From JAYVSZ01 sp043774925 (GTDB taxonomy: Bacteria > Pseudomonadota > Gammaproteobacteria > Burkholderiales > Methylophilaceae), in the NCBI GenBank assembly GCA_043774925.1, contig JAYVSZ010000059.1:1-39471 (forward strand): 39,471 nucleotides of DNA, given 5' to 3'. How positions within the stretch are numbered: position 1 is the stretch's first letter; each line of letters opens with the position of its first letter. Made by a program: the position numbers and the translations under genes. Positions 16,864 through 25,020 of the stretch are shown piece after piece. The notes under the pieces are model-generated. The model made no database searches and was not told the origin of the DNA. It saw nothing but the letters and a program-made list of their open reading frames with translations.

Positions 16864-17528
16864 TTGATGATCTTTTCTAGTGCAAGTTGCGCAGCATGTT
16901 GCTCTGCCGCGCGGCGGCTTGTGCCCTCGCCAACGGTATGAATTTCTAATTTTTTAATGCTACAAGACACTTGAAACGTTTGCGCATGCGCTTCGCCTTC
17001 AATATTTACCACTTGGTAATCGGGCAGCTCGATTTTTTTGCCTTGCAAATGTTCTTGCAACAAAGATTTTGCATCTTTTTCAATCAGTTTTGGGTCAATC
17101 GTTTCCAGTTTTTCAGTATACAGCTTCAACACCAAAATCTCTGCCGCTTGGTGACCACCTTCAATATAAACCGCGCCAATAATAGCTTCTAGGGTATCGG
17201 CCAAAATGGAAGGACGGCGCCAGCCAGCGCTTTTTAGTTCACCTTCGCCTAGCTTTAAAAACTCACCAAGCTGTAAAGTTTGTGCAATTTCGTACAAGCT
17301 AGACTCTTTCACCAGCTGCGCGCGCAGGCGGCTTAAATCGCCTTCTGGCAGCTTTTGAAATCGCGTATAAAGCTGATGCGCGATGATAAAATTGAGCGCG
17401 CCATCACCAAGAAACTCTAGGCGCTCATTATTAAGGCCTGCAAAGCTGCGGTGCGTGAGCGCTTGGTGAAGCAAAGCAGCACTGTTAAATTGATAGCCAA
17501 TGCGTTTCTGAAGACTATCAAGTGACAT
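16860..17528 (-). CDS. rnc: Ribonuclease III
   Basis: Double-strand-specific endoribonuclease for rRNA and mRNA processing. 222 aa. The catalytic signature NERLEFLGDGALNFIIAH is at about residues 34-51, with a Gly-Ala where many homologues have Ser-Val or Ser-Ile. The second acidic site is in LADTLEAIIGAVYIEGG. The C-terminal dsRBD reads KSLLQEHLQGKKIELPDYQV, then GEGTSRRAAEQHAAQLALE. Placed between the DUF4845 gene and era, as in other betaproteobacteria. Confidence 0.98.
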   Translation of the reverse strand: MSLDSLQKRIGYQFNSAALLHQALTHRSFAGLNNERLEFLGDGALNFIIAHQLYTRFQKLPEGDLSRLRAQLVKESSLYEIAQTLQLGEFLKLGEGELKSAGWRRPSILADTLEAIIGAVYIEGGHQAAEILVLKLYTEKLETIDPKLIEKDAKSLLQEHLQGKKIELPDYQVVNIEGEAHAQTFQVSCSIKKLEIHTVGEGTSRRAAEQHAAQLALEKIIK

Positions 17529-17548
17529 GATGAATATTAATTTAGAAG

Positions 17549-17926
17549 CTACTTAGCAGTTGAAACTTTAAAATCCATCAAAGCACTTAAATTAAAAGCA
17601 AGCGGTTTCACCACTTGGTATTCTGCAGTGACGACTTGTTTGCCAGTTTCGTCTTTGCTTATCACTAACTCGCTGCCTTTAATCACTGTAACGTATCCAG
17701 TATCCGCATTCTTATCAAACTCAAGAGCAATTTCTTTTTTGCTCATACTATCAAGGTTGCCATCAGCGCCAATACGCTGAATTATTTTTTTAACGCCAAA
17801 AAACTCAATGTAAGCTGGAACAACCGCAATACCAGCAAACACAATACAAAGGGCTAGCGCTGCTATAATAACGAACCCCAAAAAAGTCATACCACCTTGT
17901 TTTTTAACGTCATTTTTCTGCATCAT
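17549..17926 (-). CDS. DUF4845 membrane-anchored protein
   Basis: 125 aa. A basic N-terminus (MMQKNDVKKQGG) precedes one hydrophobic segment (TFLGFVIIAALALCIVFAGIA), then a small periplasmic-type domain with EFFGVKKIIQRI and a C-terminal FNLSALMDFKVST. This fits DUF4845, which characteristically sits between lepB and rnc in beta- and gammaproteobacteria, as here. The N-terminus resembles pseudopilin/GspH-type leaders, but I see no clear peptidase site. Function unknown. Confidence 0.88.
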   Translation of the reverse strand: MMQKNDVKKQGGMTFLGFVIIAALALCIVFAGIAVVPAYIEFFGVKKIIQRIGADGNLDSMSKKEIALEFDKNADTGYVTVIKGSELVISKDETGKQVVTAEYQVVKPLAFNLSALMDFKVSTAK

Positions 17927-17940
17927 TTTCTCCTGTTAAG

Positions 17941-18780
17941 TTACTTAATCGCGCTGCCAATTCTGCCAAACTTATCAAAATTAAACCAGATAAAAAATGC
18001 TTTTCCTACTAAGTTTTTCTCTGGCACAAAGCCCCAAACACGACTATCTGAGCTGTTATCACGGTTATCGCCCATGGCGTAATAACTGCCAGCAGGCACC
18101 GTAATTGTCTCGCCATTCTGAAATCTGTCGCCTAGCGAGTTCGCTTCGTAATGATTGGGAATATCGTGAATAAGAATATCATGTTTCACCTCGCCCAGCT
18201 GTTCTTGCAGGCGCTGCGCACTCATAATATTCGCGCCTTCCATTTCGTAATCATAATTAGCCTCAGACACCACGTCCAAAAATTTTCCGTTAATAGTCAA
18301 GTGTTTATCTTGGTATTGAATCTTATCACCAGGCAAACCAACAATGCGTTTAATGTAGTCGACTTTTGGGTCAGGTGGGTAATGAAAAACAATCACATCG
18401 CCACGATGCGGTTGGTTGATTTCGAAAAAGACATTATTCACCAAGGGCACGCGCAAGCCGTAAGTGTATTTATTCACCAAAATATAATCGCCCGCTAATA
18501 AAGTCGGCATCATCGAGCCAGACGGGATTTTAAAGGGTTCAGCAACAAAAGAACGGATTAAAAATACCAGCAAGATCACTGGGAAAAAGCTTTTAGCATA
18601 TTCCACCGCAGTGGGTTCTGCTGCGCCTGAAGCGCGCTTTTTCTGAAAAAATAAGTAATCTACCAGCCAGATAATGCCAGTTAGCAGCAAAATCAAAATC
18701 ATAAATAGCGGGAAGCTGATGGTGCTGAGATACACGCCAAGCAAGCCTAGTGCGATTAATCCAAAAAATAGCCATTCCAT
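17941..18780 (-). CDS. lepB: Signal peptidase I
   Basis: Inner-membrane serine protease that removes signal peptides. 279 aa with two N-terminal membrane segments and a cytoplasmic loop. The catalytic Ser is at about residue 89 in IPSGSMMPTL and the Lys at about residue 144 in DYIKRIVGLPGD. Box E is GDNRDNSSDSRVWGFVP, followed by a C-terminal hydrophobic AFFIWFN. It starts 14 bp after lepA, the classic lepA-lepB pair. Confidence 0.98.
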   Translation of the reverse strand: MEWLFFGLIALGLLGVYLSTISFPLFMILILLLTGIIWLVDYLFFQKKRASGAAEPTAVEYAKSFFPVILLVFLIRSFVAEPFKIPSGSMMPTLLAGDYILVNKYTYGLRVPLVNNVFFEINQPHRGDVIVFHYPPDPKVDYIKRIVGLPGDKIQYQDKHLTINGKFLDVVSEANYDYEMEGANIMSAQRLQEQLGEVKHDILIHDIPNHYEANSLGDRFQNGETITVPAGSYYAMGDNRDNSSDSRVWGFVPEKNLVGKAFFIWFNFDKFGRIGSAIK

Positions 18781-18794
18781 ATTGCGCTCTATTC

Positions 18795-20588
18795 CTATTT
18801 GTCTTCAACTCTTAAAATTGCCAAAAACGCTTCTTGTGGAATTTCCACATTGCCGACTTGTTTCATGCGTTTTTTACCTTCTTTTTGCTTGTCTAGCAGC
18901 TTGCGCTTACGCGACACATCGCCGCCGTAGCATTTTGCAATCACGTTTTTGCGCATCGCTTTTACCGTTTCGCGTGCAATAATTGTGGCGCCAATACTGG
19001 CCTGAATCGCCACATCAAACATTTGACGTGGAATCAACTCGCGCATTTTTTCTGCCACTTGGCCACCGCGGTAGCGGCTATTCGCGCGATGCACAATTAA
19101 ACTCAGCGCATCCACACGCTCACCGTTCACCATAATATCAAGCTTTACCAAATCTGCGGCACGAAACTCCAAAAATTCATAATCCATGCTGGCGTAGCCA
19201 CGTGATACGGATTTTAATTTATCAAAAAAGTCTAACACCACTTCATTCAGCGGCATTTCGTAGCTTAGCATCACTTGCCTGCCCATGTATTGCATGTTTT
19301 TTTGAATGCCGCGCTTGCCGTTACACAGCGTCATCACTGGGCCAACGTAATCTTGCGGCATGAGCAAGTGAATGTTAATCATCGGCTCACGAATTTCTTC
19401 GATGCGCGACATATCTGGCAAACGTGAGGGGTTTTCAATCTGCTGTACTGTGCCATCTTTGAGTAATAGCTCATAAACCACAGTTGGCGCGGTGGTAATC
19501 AAATCCATATCGTACTCGCGCTCTAGGCGTTCTTGCACAATTTCCATGTGCAGCAGGCCTAAAAAGCCGCATCTAAAACCAAAACCCAAGGCGGTAGAAT
19601 TTTCTGGCTCGAACAGCAAGCTAGAATCGTTCAGACTCAGCTTTTCCAGCGCGGTTCTTAATGCTTCAAATTGATTCGACTCCACCGGATACAAGCCGGC
19701 AAACACTTGCGGCTTCACCTCCTTAAAGCCTACCAGCGCTTCTTTAGCGGGCTTATCGGTATGCGTGACAGTATCCCCCACTTTTGCCGCAGCAAGCTCT
19801 TTAATGCCCGCAATCACAAAGCCTACTTCGCCCGCAGAAAGCGAAGTTTTTTGTACCGATTTTGGCGTAAACACCCCCACTTGCTCGCACAAATGTTGCG
19901 CGCCAGTTGCCATTAAACGAATTTTATCTTTGGGCTTGAGTACGCCATCAATCACGCGCACCAACATCACCACGCCGACATAATTATCAAACCAAGCATC
20001 AATCACTAATGCCTTGAGAGGCGCATCCACATTGCCTCGTGGCGGTGGCACTTTGGCTACCACAAGCTCTAAAACATCGCGCACGCCCAAGCCTGTTTTA
20101 GCGGAACAAAGCACTGCATCGGTTGCATCCACGCCAATCACGTCTTCAATTTCTTGTTTGACGCGCTCTGGATCAGCCGAAGGCAAATCAATTTTATTTA
20201 AAATAGGGAACACTTCCACACCCAAATCCAGCGCGGTGTAGCAATTGGCGACACTTTGCGCCTCTACGCCTTGACTGGCATCTACCACCAGCAGCGCGCC
20301 TTCGCAGGCAGAAAGCGAACGCGAAACCTCGTAGCTAAAATCGACATGTCCAGGGGTATCAATTAAGTTTAATTGATAAGTTTGGCCGTCATCCGCTTTG
20401 TAACTTAGCGCCGCCGTTTGCGCTTTAATGGTAATGCCACGCTCGCGCTCAATGTCCATAGAATCAAGCACTTGCGCTTCCATCTCGCGGTCTTCCAAAC
20501 CGCCGCAAAGGTGGATGATGCGATCCGCCAAGGTCGACTTACCGTGGTCGATGTGGGCAATAATGGAGAAATTACGAATATTTTTCAT
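18795..20588 (-). CDS. lepA: Elongation factor 4 (LepA)
   Basis: Ribosome-associated GTPase acting in back-translocation or initiation quality. 597 aa, full length. G1 AHIDHGKSTLADR, switch RGITIKAQTAA, G3 DTPGHVDF, G4 NKIDLPSADP. The EF-G-like domains III and V and the LepA-specific C-terminal domain (AKCYGGDVSRKRKLLDKQKEGKKRMK) are all present. A strong hairpin terminator lies 27 bp upstream of its start codon, so lepA transcription must come from read-through or a promoter in that short gap. Confidence 0.98.
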   Translation of the reverse strand: MKNIRNFSIIAHIDHGKSTLADRIIHLCGGLEDREMEAQVLDSMDIERERGITIKAQTAALSYKADDGQTYQLNLIDTPGHVDFSYEVSRSLSACEGALLVVDASQGVEAQSVANCYTALDLGVEVFPILNKIDLPSADPERVKQEIEDVIGVDATDAVLCSAKTGLGVRDVLELVVAKVPPPRGNVDAPLKALVIDAWFDNYVGVVMLVRVIDGVLKPKDKIRLMATGAQHLCEQVGVFTPKSVQKTSLSAGEVGFVIAGIKELAAAKVGDTVTHTDKPAKEALVGFKEVKPQVFAGLYPVESNQFEALRTALEKLSLNDSSLLFEPENSTALGFGFRCGFLGLLHMEIVQERLEREYDMDLITTAPTVVYELLLKDGTVQQIENPSRLPDMSRIEEIREPMINIHLLMPQDYVGPVMTLCNGKRGIQKNMQYMGRQVMLSYEMPLNEVVLDFFDKLKSVSRGYASMDYEFLEFRAADLVKLDIMVNGERVDALSLIVHRANSRYRGGQVAEKMRELIPRQMFDVAIQASIGATIIARETVKAMRKNVIAKCYGGDVSRKRKLLDKQKEGKKRMKQVGNVEIPQEAFLAILRVEDK

Positions 20589-20614
20589 TAATTTTTTTAG
20601 GCTAATTTACAAAC

Positions 20615-20641
20615 AAGAAAGGCGCATTTCGCGCCTTTCTT
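20615..20641 (-). terminator. Hairpin terminator between degP and lepA
   Basis: An 11-bp perfect stem (AAGAAAGGCGC / GCGCCTTTCTT) with a 5-nt loop, followed on the minus strand by TTTCTTGTTTGT. It lies 30 bp after the degP-type stop and 27 bp before the lepA start. This fits an intrinsic terminator or attenuator for the rpoE-rse-degP transcript. The stem is symmetrical, but only the minus strand has relevant genes here. Confidence 0.75.
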
Positions 20642-20671
20642 ACACAGCCCGCATTTTACAACAAATGCTGC

Positions 20672-22111
20672 TTATTTAGTAACCTTAATGGGCACATACA
20701 GCGTAGTATCGCCACGCTGCACTAGCACCGCCACCGTTTTGCCCGCTGCCACAGCATTAATCTGCTTATTAAATTGGTCAGCATTTTGAATGCTGGTGTT
20801 ATTTAAGCCCAAAATCACATCGCCCGGACGAATGCCTGCTTGCGCGGCCGCACCGCTGCTATCCGCCACCACCAAACCGTTTTTACCGTTCAATTTTTTC
20901 TTTTGTGCTGGTGTCAATTCTTTCAATGTTAGGCCGATTTTATTTGGCTCTGGCTTCACTTGCGGCTTAACGCTTGGCGCGGCTTCTGTCGCTTCTACCG
21001 GCATTTCGCCAACACCCACATTTAAGGTTTTTGCTGCGCCTTTGCGCAGCACTTCCACCGGCACTACTTTGCCTGGCTTACTTGCGCCAACGGCACGCGG
21101 CAAATCGCTAGAAGTCAAAATTGACTTGCCATCAAACTTGGTAATCACGTCGCCCGCTTCTAAGCCACCTTTTTCTGCTGGACCGCCTTTTTCAACGCCA
21201 GCAATGAGCGCACCATTGGTGTTTTTCATGCCGAATGAGTCAGCTAACTCTTTTGTAAGCTCTTGAATTGCAACGCCTAACCAGCCGCGCGAGATTTTTC
21301 CGCTGGCTTTAAGTTGGTTAGAAATGTCAATCGCTACGTCAATTGGAATGCTAAAAGACAAGCCCATGCTACCGCCACTGCGGCTGTAAATTTGTGAATT
21401 AATACCGACCACTTCACCCGCCAAATTAAACAATGGGCCACCTGAGTTGCCGGGGTTAATCGCTACGTCGGTTTGAATAAATGGCACATAATTTTCTTGC
21501 GGCAAGGCGCGACCTTTAGCGCTCACAATGCCCGCAGTCATGGTGTTTTCAAGTCCAAACGGTGAGCCAATCGCTGCCACCCATTCGCCAACTTTCAATT
21601 TGGATGGGTCGCCAATCGTTACTTTGGGCAAATTGCTTGCATCAATTTTAAGTAGCGCCACGTCGGTACGCTTATCTGCGCCGATAATTTTGGCCTTAAA
21701 TTCGCGTTTATCATAAAGTTTCACCAACACCTCATCGGCAGCATCCACCACGTGTGCATTGGTTAATATATAACCATCTGAGCCAATAATGAAGCCTGAA
21801 CCCAGCGATTGTGTTTTATAGTCTTGACCGCCTGGCTGACTAGGCGCACCCGGCTGGCCTGGCATGCCTGGAATGCCAAACCGTTTAAAGAATTCTGGAA
21901 TATCTTCCTCGTCCATGCCTGGAAAAGGCATAGCAGCATTAGCGCTGTGCACCGTAGAGGTAATGCTCACGTTGACCACCGTCGGCCCTTGTTTTTCCGC
22001 TAGCACGGTAAAATCTGGCAGGCTATCTGCCTGCGCAACAGGTGTAAACACAAACGCTAGTGCAAAAAAAGTCGTTAAATTTAAAGCCCAGTTTTTCATC
22101 ATGCTTAACAT
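20672..22111 (-). CDS. mucD: Periplasmic serine protease, DegP/MucD type
   Basis: Do-family HtrA protease/chaperone for misfolded envelope proteins. 479 aa with a signal peptide (hydrophobic to about residue 28, cut near AQA-DS). The catalytic triad is His120 (LTNAHVV), Asp150 (RTDVALLKID) and Ser223 (GNSGGPLFNL). Two PDZ domains follow, each with a GDVI motif (GLEAGDVITKFDG and GIRPGDVILGLNN), separated by an APSVKPQVKPEP linker. A Pro/Gly-rich PGMPGQPGAPSQPGG segment lies before the protease core. Placement behind rseC matches the MucD position. It starts 14 bp after rseC. Confidence 0.95.
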   Translation of the reverse strand: MLSMMKNWALNLTTFFALAFVFTPVAQADSLPDFTVLAEKQGPTVVNVSITSTVHSANAAMPFPGMDEEDIPEFFKRFGIPGMPGQPGAPSQPGGQDYKTQSLGSGFIIGSDGYILTNAHVVDAADEVLVKLYDKREFKAKIIGADKRTDVALLKIDASNLPKVTIGDPSKLKVGEWVAAIGSPFGLENTMTAGIVSAKGRALPQENYVPFIQTDVAINPGNSGGPLFNLAGEVVGINSQIYSRSGGSMGLSFSIPIDVAIDISNQLKASGKISRGWLGVAIQELTKELADSFGMKNTNGALIAGVEKGGPAEKGGLEAGDVITKFDGKSILTSSDLPRAVGASKPGKVVPVEVLRKGAAKTLNVGVGEMPVEATEAAPSVKPQVKPEPNKIGLTLKELTPAQKKKLNGKNGLVVADSSGAAAQAGIRPGDVILGLNNTSIQNADQFNKQINAVAAGKTVAVLVQRGDTTLYVPIKVTK

Positions 22112-22125
22112 CTACTCACCTTTAA

Positions 22126-22593
22126 TTAAATTAATTTTTCATCACGCGCATTATCCAGCCGCAAAATTTTCGGCTGATTATTTAGATAATACGCTTGCCC
22201 TGTTGTGTGGCCTTTAACCCACAAAAATCCAAGCACAAGGCCAATGCCAGCACCTAATATCGGCGCGGCTTCCGAGCCGTTTAGCTTAGATGCTAATATG
22301 GCACCAATAAACAGTGCTGCAAGCGGCACCATGTATAAAAGTAGCGCACTTTTCATCAGTGCGGCTTCGTTTATGCCAACAATAACGCTGTCGCCTACTT
22401 TTGCGTTGATGCTATTTTGTGCTTTGAAGTTGACCGATTTGTGATTGAGCAGTTTGCCCCAAATGGAGTTGCCACAGCCGCGCGTTTGCCCGCACAAGCC
22501 GCAAGCCGTTTTGCGGACGATTTCTAACGTAGCGATGGACTGGCTTGCAGACTCGCTCTCCAGCGCAAGAATGACGGCAGCTTGTTCTATCAT
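22126..22593 (-). CDS. rseC: RseC/MucC family regulator
   Basis: Positive regulator of sigma-E activity (SoxR-reducing-system RseC family). 155 aa. The N-terminal cysteine motif C-x2-C-x5-C (CGLCGQTRGC) lies near residues 32-41. Next comes a VGDSVIVGINEAALMKSALLLY segment that leads into two membrane helices (YMVPLAALFIGAILAS and an Ala/Gly-rich GLVLGFLWVKG). It follows rseB after 16 bp inside the rpoE operon. The exact mechanism is unsettled for the family. Confidence 0.92.
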   Translation of the reverse strand: MIEQAAVILALESESASQSIATLEIVRKTACGLCGQTRGCGNSIWGKLLNHKSVNFKAQNSINAKVGDSVIVGINEAALMKSALLLYMVPLAALFIGAILASKLNGSEAAPILGAGIGLVLGFLWVKGHTTGQAYYLNNQPKILRLDNARDEKLI

Positions 22594-22609
22594 ACGGGTT
22601 CTATCATCA

Positions 22610-23587
22610 TTATTTATTTGCAGTGGCTTGTTTCTTAAATGTCACAGCCTTAGCAATTTGCTGCACAGTTTCCGCAGGCACTTCGCCCACCACCATAATT
22701 TGGTAGCCATCAATTACATTAGCACAAATATTGGTAGAGCCTACCAGCATATGCCCCATTTTTGGTCGAACGCCCTTGGTAATCGGCTCAATAAACAAGG
22801 AAACAGAAGCAATGCCATCAGAAAAAATAATCTGATTCACTGGCGCGGGTTTGCCAGGTACCATGCGCTGCACTTGGTCGATTTTACGGTATCCTGCGGG
22901 CAATTGCGCCACAATCCAGCTTTCTTCCACGTGCGTCACTGGCGCCTGATCTTCCATCACATAGCTTTTGCTCACGTCAATTTTTGGCTGAAACCAATTG
23001 GGGTCTTGCGAATTAAGCATGCTGAGTTGATTAAAATAGATTTGCTCAAGCGTTTCATTTTGGCTGTTGAGTAAAGTCATTTTCAACAACAAACCAAACT
23101 CCGTATCCGTCCAAATTTTGTAGCTATAGCGAAATGCGTCACTTGGTACCAGCTCCACCACTTGTGCAGAGCGCCCAGCAACCATCTCCTTTGGCCCCAA
23201 CTGCGCAGTGTAGCTTGATTTAATGAGTTGTAAATTAGTCGGCAACATGGCGGGGAAAAGATTTTGCCCGCGTCGCTTTTCAATCATCACTTTTTCATTT
23301 TTTGGCTGAAATATGACGATATCGCTGCCTTGGCTAAACACTTCGCGCGGCGGACCATCCAACACCATATTGCGCGTCATTTCGCGTCCGCCATTGTTCA
23401 TGTGTGTAATCTGCACCGAGCGCGTTTGCGCGCCATTTTGATATACAAATACGCCTTGGTAGTTCAACTCGCGCGCGGCGTAGGCGGTTTTTTCTAGCAT
23501 TTGCCACGCATCTAATTGTTTGGCATCGTCTGCAAACGCATTTAAACTCAACCATAACGCCAGCAGCCCTGAAACAATACGCAGCAT
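22610..23587 (-). CDS. rseB: Sigma-E regulatory protein RseB/MucB
   Basis: Periplasmic sensor that protects the anti-sigma factor from proteolysis. 325 aa with signal peptide (MLRIVSGLLALWLSLNAFADD). LolA-like N-terminal domain: LNYQGVFVYQNGAQTRSVQITH, PREVFSQGSDIVIFQP. C-terminal domain: VEESWIVAQLPAGYRKI, FSDGIASVSLFIEPI. Its start codon overlaps the rseA stop (TAATG), so the two partners are translationally coupled. Confidence 0.95.
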   Translation of the reverse strand: MLRIVSGLLALWLSLNAFADDAKQLDAWQMLEKTAYAARELNYQGVFVYQNGAQTRSVQITHMNNGGREMTRNMVLDGPPREVFSQGSDIVIFQPKNEKVMIEKRRGQNLFPAMLPTNLQLIKSSYTAQLGPKEMVAGRSAQVVELVPSDAFRYSYKIWTDTEFGLLLKMTLLNSQNETLEQIYFNQLSMLNSQDPNWFQPKIDVSKSYVMEDQAPVTHVEESWIVAQLPAGYRKIDQVQRMVPGKPAPVNQIIFSDGIASVSLFIEPITKGVRPKMGHMLVGSTNICANVIDGYQIMVVGEVPAETVQQIAKAVTFKKQATANK

Positions 23588-24105
23588 TACTTTTGCGGCT
23601 CCGGACTAAAACTTGCAGTTTGAATATAATAAGCTGCACTGCTAGGCGCGGCAGATTGGTGCGCCTGCAAATATTCGGTCGGCAGATTTTGTGCGATTTC
23701 AACGGGCGACATATCTTCAGTACTGCTAAATTGTTGTTGCAATAGCATTAAACCGACAAACATGACGGCCGCCACAGAGGCCGCGATTGACCAAACTTTA
23801 ACATTTTTAAAATATGGAACGCTTTTAAAATACGGTGTTTTAAGCATTTGTTTTTTAACAGAAGCATCGCCAGCAACCGCGTGTTTATTGGGTGCCAACA
23901 CAGTAGGTTCGGCTTCTAAAGCCTGCATCACACGCGTGCTAAAGTCGTGGCGCATCGTGCAATTACCACGCATCGCATCGCCAATCAAATGATAATGTTG
24001 CCAAGCTTCTTTCAGCTCGCCACCCGCTTTTACCGATGTCAAAATGTGTTCCGAGCTTTCAATCTCGAATTCGCCATCCATCAGCGCAGATAATTGGTCT
24101 TTCAT
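23587..24105 (-). CDS. rseA: Anti-sigma-E factor RseA/MucA
   Basis: Single-pass inner-membrane anti-sigma factor holding RpoE. 172 aa. The cytoplasmic N-terminus MKDQLSALMDGEFEIESSEH and the WQHYHLIGDAMRG motif are the sigma-binding hallmarks. One membrane helix is at about residues 110-130 (WSIAASVAAVMFVGLMLLQQ), then a short periplasmic tail. The tail ends SFSPEPQK rather than in hydrophobic residues typical of DegS-recognised C-termini, and no degS was seen. It lies 59 bp downstream of rpoE. Confidence 0.94.
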   Translation of the reverse strand: MKDQLSALMDGEFEIESSEHILTSVKAGGELKEAWQHYHLIGDAMRGNCTMRHDFSTRVMQALEAEPTVLAPNKHAVAGDASVKKQMLKTPYFKSVPYFKNVKVWSIAASVAAVMFVGLMLLQQQFSSTEDMSPVEIAQNLPTEYLQAHQSAAPSSAAYYIQTASFSPEPQK

Positions 24106-24164
24106 AGTGTCACTCCTAGCATTTTGTTACCCTGCATAAATTACCCCTAATTTACATCCCTAAT

Positions 24165-24920
24165 TTACCAACGCCTGCCGTCGTGTGTATCTAACAACGG
24201 TTTTAACTTCAACGCAATCGTCTCGCGCGCCCTAAAAATACGTGAGCGCACCGTGCCAATCGGACATTGCATCACGTCTGCAATCTCTTCGTAGCTCAAA
24301 CCTTCCATTTCGCGTAGCGTAATCGCTGTGCGCAATTCCTCGGGCAAACTCGCCACCGTATCATTCACAGTTTGCGCGATTTCCTTGGTCATCAGCGCGG
24401 TTTCTGGCGTTTCCATGGTGCGCATTTCGCTGCCATCTTCAAAATTTTCTACGTCGTCAATGTCAACCTCTTGCAATACTTGCGGCCTACGCCCTTGCGA
24501 AACCAAGTAATTCTTCGCCGTGTTAATGCCAATTCTGTACAGCCAAGTGTAAAACGCGCTATCACCTCTAAAATTATGCAGCGCGCGATAAGCTTTAATA
24601 AAGCTTTCTTGCACGATGTCTTCTACTTCCGCTTGGTCGCGCACCATGCGGCTAAGCAAGCGCCCCAGCTTGCGGTGGTATTTTTCCACCAGCATGCCAA
24701 ACGCCTTTTTGTCGCCCGCCTGCGCGCGCTCCACCAACACTTGGTCAAGCTCACGATTCCCATTCACTGGCTGATCGTTTGGCTTATCCGCCATCGAGGT
24801 ACCGCTCCCTGTTTTTGTTTCGCCTATATTATTCGGCGTAATGCCGCTATTATACGACGATAGCGCGGGCGCCACGAAGCCTGTACGGGTTAATTCCTCA
24901 ATATTTCTCGTTTGTAGCAT
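24165..24920 (-). CDS. rpoE: RNA polymerase sigma-E factor
   Basis: ECF sigma factor for envelope stress. Region 2 has LLSRMVRDQAEVEDIVQESF, AYRALHNFRGDSAFYTWLYRI and GINTAKNYLVSQGRRP. Region 4 has LPEELRTAITLREMEGLSYEEIA and MQCPIGTVRSRIFRARE. From the first ATG it is 251 aa, about 40 more than usual. The ATG at 24794 (MADKPND) would give a standard ~209-aa protein, but its RBS (AGGGAG, 10 nt away) is more distant than that of the first ATG (GGGAGAG, 4 nt away). The start is undecided. rseA, rseB, rseC and mucD follow. It is divergent from nadB across 100 bp. Confidence 0.95.
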   Translation of the reverse strand: MLQTRNIEELTRTGFVAPALSSYNSGITPNNIGETKTGSGTSMADKPNDQPVNGNRELDQVLVERAQAGDKKAFGMLVEKYHRKLGRLLSRMVRDQAEVEDIVQESFIKAYRALHNFRGDSAFYTWLYRIGINTAKNYLVSQGRRPQVLQEVDIDDVENFEDGSEMRTMETPETALMTKEIAQTVNDTVASLPEELRTAITLREMEGLSYEEIADVMQCPIGTVRSRIFRARETIALKLKPLLDTHDGRRW

Positions 24921-25020
24921 TTTCTCTCCCAGCTAAAATTAAATATCTGAACATTTTTCTTTACTAGCCTTAGTTAAAAGACCTCGTTACACTCTCATTA
25001 GTTCATTCATTTTAGCAATC

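Noticed and set aside
24921..25020. Sigma-E autoregulatory promoter before rpoE (GAACT ... TCTTT)
   Set aside because: The -10 part does not match TCTGA well, and many A/T-rich alternatives exist in the same 100 bp.
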